Origin: Bacteroidia bacterium
GTDB taxonomy: Bacteria > Bacteroidota > Bacteroidia > AKYH767-A > OLB10
Direction: 5' to 3'
Assembly: GCA_016788065.1 (NCBI GenBank)
Contig: JAEUTI010000096.1
Span: 122,065-186,064, forward strand
DNA: 64,000 nt
A model generated the notes under the pieces. That model was not told where the DNA came from and did not search any database. It was given only the letters and a program-made list of their open reading frames with translations. A program made the translations under genes and the position numbers. Positions 57,782 to 64,000 of the stretch are shown in pieces (position 1 is the stretch's first letter; the number at the start of each line of letters is the position of its first letter).

Positions 57782-58142
57782 GAATATTTAATTTATTCTG
57801 GTCACACGAATAAAATTCTGCTCAATATAATTATGCAGATTTCGCAATACAAATCTTTTTTTAAAACGGATTTAACAGATTTGTCAGATAAGGACAAGAT
57901 TGTTCAGAGACAGAATTAAACTTTGATTTAACAATAAATTATTAAGTAGTTTGTACGCTATTTTTTATGCGGAATCAATCTAGTTCCTTGTCTTGTAAAA
58001 TCCGTTTAATCTTGTTGTGAAAATTCGAGGATTATCATTAAAGTTTAAATCTTCATTGCAGAAACGAAAACATAATAAATAATTATTTTTTTGAACGCAG
58101 CTTTAGGGAGACGCGGAGAAATACGCTTGCGCGATGAGCAAT
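57782..58142. other. Gene-free region with an imperfect inverted repeat
   Basis: No open frame with family features. Arms TTAAAACGGATTTA (57861-57874) and TAAAATCCGTTTAA (57996-58009) are inverted copies with one extra base, and flanking GACAAG / CTTGTC-like pieces extend the symmetry. A GC-richer stretch, GAACGCAGCTTTAGGGAGAC (from 58094), looks unlike its surroundings. It could be a degenerate intergenic repeat. Confidence 0.4.
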
Positions 58143-58175
58143 AAAAAAACTCCCGGCGCAACAGTACCGGGAGTT
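58143..58175 (-). terminator. Terminator of the TonB-C-like gene
   Basis: Nine-base stem AACTCCCGG / CCGGGAGTT with a ten-base loop. On the minus strand it is followed by a run of seven T residues. Confidence 0.85.
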
Positions 58176-58198
58176 ACAGTAAGCAAAACAAAATTTTA

Positions 58199-58714
58199 TC
58201 AGAAGGTAATGGTAATAGTACCTTTTTGTTCGAGTGGCATGGTGGGATTTGTATCGAAAGTTACACTTTCCGCTGCTTGCTTGGCTTTGGTTTGAAGGTA
58301 AGTGCTGGTTGTAGAAGTTCCTTCAATACCGGGAACAGCTTTAATAACATTACCATATTTGTTAATGGTAATTTCAACAACAACAACGCCTTTTTCCATG
58401 GTCAGATTATCGATTTTAGGTTGCTTTACCATTTTACGACCATTCATTACATACGTAACTCCTTTGGCACTTGTGGTGGTGGCTGTAGTAGTGCCTGAAG
58501 AAGCTGGGGCTGCACCGGCAGCAAACTGAATGGAGCTGACATCGGCAACTTTAAGTGTCATATCATTTCCTTTAAAGCTGAATTTTATGGCTCCATCATT
58601 AAGTGATTTCACTTCACCGTTCATAGTCTCACCCGATTTGAGTACCACTACATGCTGAGCACTCAACGTAGTTCCAAAGCCGGCAAAGAGCAGGCACACA
58701 AGTAATTTTTTCAT
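58199..58714 (-). CDS. Exported protein with a TonB-C/AgmX-like C-terminal domain
   Basis: A 171-residue protein with a signal peptide ending LSAQH. Residues about 20-68 form a small Sm-like beta-barrel (VVVLKSGETMNGEVKSLNDG). A Ser/Thr/Ala linker is followed by a domain resembling the AgmX/TonB C-terminal fold: VVVEITINKYGNVIKAVPGI, then AKQAAESVTFDTNP and a terminal beta-strand GTITITF. It has no membrane anchor, so it is not a normal TonB. It is probably periplasmic; its function is unknown. Confidence 0.75.
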   Translation of the reverse strand: MKKLLVCLLFAGFGTTLSAQHVVVLKSGETMNGEVKSLNDGAIKFSFKGNDMTLKVADVSSIQFAAGAAPASSGTTTATTTSAKGVTYVMNGRKMVKQPKIDNLTMEKGVVVVEITINKYGNVIKAVPGIEGTSTTSTYLQTKAKQAAESVTFDTNPTMPLEQKGTITITF

Positions 58715-58739
58715 TGGTTTTAGATTAGGTTTTAGAATG

Positions 58740-58747
58740 CAAATTTA
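58740..58747 (-). promoter_or_regulatory. -7 element upstream of the TonB-C-like gene
   Basis: On the minus strand TAAATTTG, matching TAnnTTTG, 25 bp before the ATG. A TTTG lies 25 bp further upstream. Confidence 0.55.
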
Positions 58748-58828
58748 AGTTAATCGGGAGTTAATTAGTGCACAAAATCAACCGATTCCTGACAATTTAA
58801 TCAACAACCATGCCTCAAATAAATTGCT

Positions 58829-58836
58829 TAATTTTG
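58829..58836 (+). promoter_or_regulatory. -7 element upstream of the ABC exporter
   Basis: TAATTTTG, matching TAnnTTTG, 25 bp before the ATG. The same sequence is used (on the other strand) ahead of the nuo operon. Confidence 0.55.
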
Positions 58837-58861
58837 CACCTTTCCACTCCACTTACCATCT

Positions 58862-60631
58862 ATGAAAACCCTATACCGATATCTGGCCAATTATAAAAAT
58901 CTGGTCTTTCTGGCACTTTTGTTAGCTGCTGTAAATCAGATATTTTCACTCCTTGATCCCTGGATTTTCCGCAAAATCATCGATAATTATGTAACACATC
59001 CCGAAAGGTACAGCTCCGATGAGTTTTTAAAGGGTGCCGGCATGTTGATCCTGGCAGCGATGGGTGCTGCATTCATCTCCCGGGTGGCCAAAAACTTTCA
59101 GGATTACTATGTTAACTCGATTACGCAACGACTGGGAGCACAAATCTATGCCGATGGTCTAAAACACTCACTCGAACTTCCCTATCAGGTTTTTGAAGAT
59201 CAGCGAAGTGGCGAGACTTTGGGGAAACTCCAAAAAGTGAGGGTTGATACCGAAAGGCTAATTTCGGCATTTGTGAATATCATGTTTACTTCTTTAGTGG
59301 GAATTACTTTTGTTACTATTTATTCTATTCAGGTATATCCCCTTATTGCACCGGTATATTTTTCAATGATTCCATTATTAGCAATCCTGAGTTCGGTGCT
59401 TAGCAAAAGAGTGAAGAAGATTCAAAAAGTAATTGTTGCTGAAACAACTGCTTTGGCAGGAAGCACTACAGAATCGCTTCGGAATATTGAACTGGTAAAG
59501 AGTCTGGGACTTGCTAACCAGGAAATAACCCGGTTAAACAGCACTACTGATAAAATTTTACAACTGGAATTAAAAAAAGTGAAGTATATCAGAAGTCTGA
59601 GCTTCATTCAAGGCACGTTTGTTAATCTGATGCGCAACTGCCTGCTATTTTTTATGATGTATCTGGTTTTCATGGAAAAAATTACTGTGGGTGAATTCTT
59701 CTCCCTCTTCATTTACTCGTTCTTCATTTTTGGTCCTTTGCAGGAGATGGGTAATATCATTAATATTTATCGCGAAGCAGAAGTATCGCTTCAGAATTTT
59801 GATGAGATTATGAAAATGGAAAAAGAACCCGCTCCTGTTAATCCAACTCCTCTGGGTGAAATTAAAAAACTGGAGTTTCGTAATGTAAGTTTCAAGCATC
59901 AGACTGCTGCAAACAATGCTATTTCGAATATAAATTTCAACACCGGACTCGGAGAAACTATCGCATTTGTTGGACCATCCGGAAGCGGAAAAACTACCTT
60001 AGTAAAAATGCTTGTAGGACTTTACCGGCCTTTGCAAGGAGAAGTGCTTTACAATAATCTTCGTTATGATGAAGTACGGTTGGATGAATTGCGAAACCAG
60101 ATTGGTTTTGTTACTCAGGACACTCAATTATTTTCAGGCACCATTCGCGAAAACCTGTTGTTTGTAAACCCGGGTGCAACCGATGCACAATGTATTGATG
60201 TGTTGAATAAAGCTGCTTGTCAGTCGCTATTGGCGCGTGCCGACAAAGGACTCGACACCATGATTGGTGAAGGTGGCGTTAAAGTATCAGGTGGTGAAAA
60301 GCAACGGTTATCGATTGCAAGAGCATTACTACGTCAACCTACCATGATGGTATTTGATGAAGCAACCAGTGCTCTCGATTCACTGACAGAAGAAGAAATC
60401 AATGAAACCATTCGAAACCTTTCCGGCGATCGCAATCACATAACCATATTAATTGCGCACCGCTTGTCTACTATTATGCATGCCGATTGCATTTATGTTT
60501 TAGAGAAAGGTCAGATAATTGAAAAAGGCAGACATCAGGATTTACTTGATTTGAAAGGATTATATTATGCCATGTGGCGTCAGCAAATTGGAGAACGGAA
60601 TCGTTCAGAAGTTGCACCCATGCTTCATTAA
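58862..60631 (+). CDS. ABC exporter (fused membrane and ATP-binding domains)
   Basis: Inner-membrane half-transporter of 589 residues, working as a homodimer. The first ~310 residues form an ABC type I exporter membrane domain with six helices. The nucleotide-binding domain has Walker A GPSGSGKTTL (near residue 371), Q-loop FVTQDTQLFSG, signature VSGGEKQRLSIARALLR, Walker B MMVFDEATSALD and the H-loop LIAHRLSTI. It resembles the MsbA/multidrug group; the substrate (lipid, peptide or drug) is not decidable. A CoA-type Nudix gene follows 9 bp later. Confidence 0.92.
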   Translation: MKTLYRYLANYKNLVFLALLLAAVNQIFSLLDPWIFRKIIDNYVTHPERYSSDEFLKGAGMLILAAMGAAFISRVAKNFQDYYVNSITQRLGAQIYADGLKHSLELPYQVFEDQRSGETLGKLQKVRVDTERLISAFVNIMFTSLVGITFVTIYSIQVYPLIAPVYFSMIPLLAILSSVLSKRVKKIQKVIVAETTALAGSTTESLRNIELVKSLGLANQEITRLNSTTDKILQLELKKVKYIRSLSFIQGTFVNLMRNCLLFFMMYLVFMEKITVGEFFSLFIYSFFIFGPLQEMGNIINIYREAEVSLQNFDEIMKMEKEPAPVNPTPLGEIKKLEFRNVSFKHQTAANNAISNINFNTGLGETIAFVGPSGSGKTTLVKMLVGLYRPLQGEVLYNNLRYDEVRLDELRNQIGFVTQDTQLFSGTIRENLLFVNPGATDAQCIDVLNKAACQSLLARADKGLDTMIGEGGVKVSGGEKQRLSIARALLRQPTMMVFDEATSALDSLTEEEINETIRNLSGDRNHITILIAHRLSTIMHADCIYVLEKGQIIEKGRHQDLLDLKGLYYAMWRQQIGERNRSEVAPMLH

Positions 60632-60640
60632 AAGGAAAGT

Positions 60641-61288
60641 ATGACATCTTTTGAAAGCGGAATCGATTTACTGGCAGAATACCTGTCAAAGCCATTACCG
60701 GGAACTGCATCCCAATACAAAATGGCTCCGTCATTGCGCAAATCGAGTGCTGCTTACCTTGAGACGGCTTCAAATGTAAAAAGTAGCAGTGTGCTTCTTT
60801 TACTTTATCCCGATAATAACTCAGACTTAGCAACGGTACTAATTAAACGTCCCTTGAACTCAGGTGTTCATAGCGGACAAATTGCATTGCCCGGAGGAAA
60901 AGTAGAACCCGAAGATATCAATTCGGAAGCAACTGCAAAAAGGGAAACACGGGAAGAGATTGGTGTCCCGGAACATGCGATAAAAATTTTGGGAGCGCTT
61001 ACCTCTTTATACATTCCTGCAAGCAATTTTTTAGTTAGTCCTTTCATTGGTTATGTTTCCTCTCCACCCCAATTTTCTCCCGATCCTGCTGAAGTTCATC
61101 AACTAATCACTCTTCCTTTTAAGGATTTAATTCAAATGCCGGTCGGGGAATCGGAGTTTGAGACATTGTATGGCAAAATTGCAGCCCCCTGCTTTTTCCT
61201 ACAGGATCATACAATTTGGGGTGCTACTGCCATGATTCTGTCGGAAGTTCGCGATTTAATCCCCGCTGAACTCTTCGGCAGCAGATAA
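60641..61288 (+). CDS. Nudix hydrolase, CoA pyrophosphatase type
   Basis: A 215-residue Nudix protein. The motif LPGGKVEPEDINSEATAKRE with REEIGVP following is the extended form typical of CoA pyrophosphatases (NudL/YeaB family), which split coenzyme A to 3',5'-ADP and phosphopantetheine. The upstream KRPLNSGVHSGQIALPGG matches the same subfamily. It is cytoplasmic and probably co-transcribed with the ABC exporter, though no functional link is evident. Confidence 0.87.
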   Translation: MTSFESGIDLLAEYLSKPLPGTASQYKMAPSLRKSSAAYLETASNVKSSSVLLLLYPDNNSDLATVLIKRPLNSGVHSGQIALPGGKVEPEDINSEATAKRETREEIGVPEHAIKILGALTSLYIPASNFLVSPFIGYVSSPPQFSPDPAEVHQLITLPFKDLIQMPVGESEFETLYGKIAAPCFFLQDHTIWGATAMILSEVRDLIPAELFGSR

Positions 61289-61346
61289 TCAGTCGTTTTT
61301 GATAGATAAAAACCAATTTACCTATGGATTTATAGTCTGAAAAAGG

Positions 61347-61354
61347 TATCTTTG
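61347..61354 (+). promoter_or_regulatory. -7 element upstream of the cyclophilin gene
   Basis: TATCTTTG, full match to TAnnTTTG, 21 bp before the ATG. The -33 region is a poor match. Confidence 0.6.
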
Positions 61355-61375
61355 CACCCTTAAATTGAAACAAAA

Positions 61376-61816
61376 ATGACAACAGCAACAATTGAAACAG
61401 ACAAAGGCACTATGGAGGTGGAATTCTATGATAAGGATGCACCAAAAACAGTAGCGAACTTTGTAAAACTGGCTAAAGCCGGATATTATAACGGATTAAA
61501 ATTCCATAGGGTAATTCCTGATTTTGTAATTCAGGGTGGTTGTCCGAAAGGCGATGGCACCGGTGGGCCGGGATATAAAATCGATTGCGAACTGGATGGC
61601 GACAACCAATATCACGATCGTGGCGTTTTATCGATGGCACATGCAGGTAGAAATACCGGAGGCTCCCAGTTTTTCATTTGCCATAGCCGCAGAAATACCG
61701 CACACCTCGATCGTAACCACACCTGCTTTGGTAAAGTGGTCGATGGTTTAGAAGTTATTGATGATATCCGCCAGGGTGATCTGATTAAAAAAATCACCAT
61801 TCACGACCCTGCCTGA
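61376..61816 (+). CDS. Peptidyl-prolyl cis-trans isomerase (cyclophilin)
   Basis: A 146-residue cyclophilin without signal peptide, so cytoplasmic. It catalyses proline isomerisation during folding. The catalytic Arg and Phe are in [13 protein letters not shown], followed by [11 protein letters not shown] and [15 protein letters not shown]. At the position of the cyclosporin-contacting Trp of human cyclophilin A the sequence is [13 protein letters not shown], with His in place of Trp, which in related bacterial enzymes lowers cyclosporin binding. It is a single-gene unit with its own promoter and terminator. Confidence 0.94.
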   Translation: MTTATIETDKGTMEVEFYDKDAPKTVANFVKLAKAGYYNGLKFHRVIPDFVIQGGCPKGDGTGGPGYKIDCELDGDNQYHDRGVLSMAHAGRNTGGSQFFICHSRRNTAHLDRNHTCFGKVVDGLEVIDDIRQGDLIKKITIHDPA

Positions 61817-61832
61817 TTCACCTGAATAAGTT

Positions 61833-61869
61833 AAAGCTGAAAGTAAAAACTCTTTTTACTTTCAGCTTT
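61833..61869 (+). terminator. Strong terminator after the cyclophilin gene
   Basis: Seventeen-base perfect stem (61833-61849 with 61853-61869) around a three-base loop CTC, ending in an uninterrupted T-run. It may also stop the convergent Omp28 gene from the other side. Confidence 0.92.
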
Positions 61870-61932
61870 TTTTTGTCTGCTTTTATTTAACCATATTGAT
61901 GTAGTTAGTGAGTTTATATAATTGAATGTCGT

Positions 61933-62823
61933 TTAATTCCAGTTCTGCAACACACCTGCTTTTGCCCGTTGCACATTCAGTACTTCATAAGTTGTTGCGG
62001 ATGTTCCATTTTTAGTCACGAATGCAACCAGATATAATTCTGCTGCATCCATACCGGTAATATCTGCTGTGAAATTTTTCTTTGTTAGGCCACCAGCAAT
62101 TAATTCGGAAGCAGCAATGGCATCACCCATGTTTGCCGTCAATACCTTCTTCACGACATATTGGTGCTTGAATCCGACCATAGGATTTCCTAAATGGTAG
62201 TAGGAACTGGAAGGATCATTGTTGTAGGAATTTACCTGATCGTACTGCGATCCTGTTCCCGAAACATTCATAGAGGTAAGATAAACTGTAATAGCATAAT
62301 TTCCGGACAGTGCCTCTTTATAGGCAGCCTGCACTTCTACTGCCAACGAATTTCCATTTATCGTAGAGTTAATTGCCAGGCCACACTTGGCTGCTGCACC
62401 TGTTTGTACCGTTACATTCGACATCCATTGAGTCCGGTTCAATAAGACGGTACCCAATGAAGGCACCCTATTTACCATACCCGAAGCTGGATTGGAACCA
62501 AAGGTTGCGTCTATATTCATGAAAAGCGGAATTTGCATAGCATCAGACTGATGAATCTCAACAGGAATAACCTTGCCGGGAAAAGCATTCATAACCTGAT
62601 CGCGTTTACTGAATGCATCGGGACAAGTGCCACACCAGGCAGCAGTATGATATTCCAGCAACACCTTACGGGTGTATGTTCCTGTAGGGGTTCCTATGCC
62701 ACTTGATGGGGGAGGCGCAGGAGTTGGTGTGGGAGTTGCAGGAGAATCATCATCCTTGCTACACGAAATAAGAATCATTAACCCTAATATCCAGGTATAT
62801 CCAAATCTTTTTAATAGCATCAT
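61933..62823 (-). CDS. Omp28-related surface lipoprotein
   Basis: A 296-residue lipoprotein. The start is the first of two adjacent ATG codons; a longer reading would begin at an unlikely TTG. The lipobox gives acylated Cys21, and the residues after it, SKDDD, fit the Bacteroidota lipoprotein export signal that sends lipoproteins to the cell surface. A Pro/Thr-rich linker (28-42) precedes the Omp28 domain, which starts like a thioredoxin fold with AAWCGTCPDAF (C64, C67). The family was first named from an outer-membrane protein of Porphyromonas; its function is unclear. Confidence 0.85.
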   Translation of the reverse strand: MMLLKRFGYTWILGLMILISCSKDDDSPATPTPTPAPPPSSGIGTPTGTYTRKVLLEYHTAAWCGTCPDAFSKRDQVMNAFPGKVIPVEIHQSDAMQIPLFMNIDATFGSNPASGMVNRVPSLGTVLLNRTQWMSNVTVQTGAAAKCGLAINSTINGNSLAVEVQAAYKEALSGNYAITVYLTSMNVSGTGSQYDQVNSYNNDPSSSYYHLGNPMVGFKHQYVVKKVLTANMGDAIAASELIAGGLTKKNFTADITGMDAAELYLVAFVTKNGTSATTYEVLNVQRAKAGVLQNWN

Positions 62824-62902
62824 GTGTTTAGTGATATAAGTTTGACCTAAATTTACATCTCCAAACAACAAATTAGTTTCGCTAATAGCAGAATAGTTAC
62901 CA

Positions 62903-62983
62903 ATGAAAGAATTAGCACAAAAACTGCTGTTTTCAGGTTATAAAAGGGTGCATCGCCTGAATAAAGCAATTCATCAAAATTAA
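62903..62983 (+). CDS. Possible 26-residue small protein
   Basis: ATG to TAA, reading MKELAQKLLFSGYKRVHRLN and six more residues, ending 8 bp before the Nudix gene. It is basic and amphipathic in pattern. It has no recognised family. Support is only the clean frame, the good spacing and its lying in a gene-sized gap; it could be chance. Confidence 0.3.
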   Translation: MKELAQKLLFSGYKRVHRLNKAIHQN

Positions 62984-62991
62984 TTTATACT

Positions 62992-63477
62992 ATGACAGAA
63001 CCGGTGCCACTGATGAAAATCGATAAAATTTTCAATGTAAGGGTTTATGGTATTTTAATCGAAGATGAGGCGGTATTAGTCTCCGATGAAATTCATTTCG
63101 ACCGAATGATTACCAAATTCCCGGGAGGCGGACTCGAATTCGGAGAAGGTACAACGGATTGTCTGATCAGAGAATTTAAAGAAGAACTCGATATAGACAT
63201 AGCAATCATCTCCCACTTTTACACCGTAGATTTCTTTCAACCAAATGCATTTAATCCGAAGCAACAGGTAATCAGTATTTATTATCTGGTGAAGACACTG
63301 GGAGAAGTTAAGATAGAAGTTACTACAACACCATTTCAGTTCAAAGAAACCATAAACGGCTCACAAGTTTTCAGATGGCTGCAAAAACAAGAATTAAATT
63401 CCGATGCTTTTACATTTCCAATTGATAAAAGGGTTGCGAGTTTATTGAGTGAAGAGTTTGCAAGAATTAAGGATTAA
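62992..63477 (+). CDS. Nudix hydrolase domain protein
   Basis: A 161-residue Nudix protein. The box FPGGGLEFGEGTTDCLIREF with KEELDID continuing fits Gx5Ex7REUxEExGU except that the final Gly is Asp. The metal-binding Glu residues are all present, so activity is likely; the substrate is unknown. The start MTEPVPLMKIDKIF could alternatively be the Met at residue 8. Its stop codon lies inside a run of 7-bp repeats (63462-63496). Confidence 0.85.
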   Translation: MTEPVPLMKIDKIFNVRVYGILIEDEAVLVSDEIHFDRMITKFPGGGLEFGEGTTDCLIREFKEELDIDIAIISHFYTVDFFQPNAFNPKQQVISIYYLVKTLGEVKIEVTTTPFQFKETINGSQVFRWLQKQELNSDAFTFPIDKRVASLLSEEFARIKD

Positions 63478-63496
63478 AGATTAAGGATTAAGAATT
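63462..63496 (+). repeat. Five tandem 7-bp repeats over the Nudix stop codon
   Basis: AAGAATT, AAGGATT, AAAGATT, AAGGATT, AAGAATT in direct succession. The Nudix stop codon is at 63475-63477 within the third unit. Confidence 0.8.
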
Positions 63497-63629
63497 AGTC
63501 TATTTGGGCACAAAAATAAATCGATTACAACAATATCACATTAGGGAAGACTGACCATTTAAAAAACGAACACTTTAAGGTTTATTTCAATCTACTGGTT
63601 ACAGGTCACTGATAACTGATCACTTATCA

Positions 63630-63675
63630 CCCCGTAGTAGATTACCCGGCTTTGCGGGGACAAATCACTACGGGG
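63630..63675. repeat. Long REP-like hairpin
   Basis: Outer stem CCCCGTAGT / ACTACGGGG (9 bp), one bulged A, then GATT / AATC, and an inner CCCG / CGGG hairpin with a GCTTTG loop. It spans the stop codon of the SPOR-like gene. There is no T-tract, so it is not a standard terminator. Confidence 0.7.
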
Positions 63676-63982
63676 CAGGCTTATTACTGCTAAAAAACCC
63701 CACTTTCATAAATCCTTTTCTTTCGAAATAATCTTTTGCTTCAGTAGCTTTTTGTTTGGATTCATAACCTGTTAAAATTACATGGTACAATCCCGATTTA
63801 CCTTTAGAAATTAGCACCTTTGAAACATCTTCTTTAAGATATAAATCGTTGGCGATATAAATAACGTGAAGTAAATCATCAGACGACCACAATGAGATAC
63901 TATGTTTTTCAAGTTCAGCCTTATTCCCCATGCAATCAACTACAGGATGCGCATGAAATAAACTATCCAACTCATCAGTCAT
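63668..63982 (-). CDS. SPOR-like domain protein (possibly continuing beyond the window)
   Basis: At least 104 residues. The C-terminal part, LYHVILTGYESKQKATEAKD with YFERKGFMKVGF following, resembles a SPOR domain, which binds denuded glycan in septal peptidoglycan. The ATG at 63982 is a possible start. The frame stays open upstream to the window edge (VINYIQ), so this may be the end of a longer gene. The last residues (PAP) are coded by the stem of the hairpin at 63630-63675. No signal peptide is visible in the part present. Confidence 0.6.
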   Translation of the reverse strand: MTDELDSLFHAHPVVDCMGNKAELEKHSISLWSSDDLLHVIYIANDLYLKEDVSKVLISKGKSGLYHVILTGYESKQKATEAKDYFERKGFMKVGFFSSNKPAP

Positions 63983-64000
63983 TTGAATGTAATTAATTAC

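Noticed and set aside
62824-62871. Longer N-terminus for the Omp28 lipoprotein
   Set aside because: It would begin at TTG and bury the signal peptide; the ATG at 62823 places the lipobox Cys at residue 21.

Overview
The window is a chromosomal segment of a Bacteroidota bacterium. The evidence is: type IX secretion (T9SS) sorting domains of both type A and type B, SprB-repeat adhesins, a PorP/SprF-family protein, Bacteroidota-type promoters (TAnnTTTG at -7) before many genes, almost no Shine-Dalgarno sequences, a short Bacteroidota-type RpoD, and families restricted to or typical of the phylum (DUF4286, DUF5606, Omp28, GloVer repeats). The order cannot be fixed from sequence alone. I see no phage, insertion sequence, CRISPR array, tRNA or rRNA. 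Most of the window is ordinary core genome with a large surface-adhesin block in the middle.

Layout. 1-9.8 kb holds housekeeping genes: metK (5' end outside the window), an EamA transporter, rplU-rpmA, a minus-strand purine nucleoside phosphorylase/DUF2461 pair, serS with a TPR protein, and DUF4286 - DUF1571/LysM - rsmA. 9.8-18.1 kb holds a seven-unit GloVer-repeat T9SS protein, mgtE preceded by a clear M-box magnesium riboswitch, a 2-hydroxyacid dehydrogenase, rpoD, and a secreted subtilisin-like protease with a T9SS tail. 18.2-24.7 kb holds DUF5606, an M3 oligopeptidase and a large hybrid histidine kinase ending in REC and HPt domains.

24.7-41.9 kb is a minus-strand run. From its promoter near 41.98 kb it reads: a 3097-residue adhesin of about 37 SprB repeats with a type B C-terminal domain, its PorP/SprF partner, a PorE-like lipoprotein (TPR, beta-propeller, OmpA-like), rarA, a second SprB-repeat protein of ten cysteine-rich repeats with a type A sorting domain, and murB. 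The first three form a secretion-and-anchoring cassette for one giant surface protein. Its repeat array keeps an exact 450-bp register for more than 7 kb.

42.1-55.1 kb is a complete fourteen-gene nuoA-N operon for respiratory complex I, with a NuoG that lacks the large molybdopterin-type domain. Divergent from it are crtI-crtB for carotenoid synthesis. 57.7-64 kb holds a non-coding stretch with repeats, a small TonB-C-like exported protein, an ABC exporter with a CoA-type Nudix hydrolase, a cyclophilin, an Omp28-like surface lipoprotein, a second Nudix protein, and a SPOR-like gene that may run off the window edge. The most notable items are the length-locked SprB array and its cassette, the M-box in front of mgtE, the four-cysteine SprB protein, the short NuoG and a REP-like hairpin at the right end.
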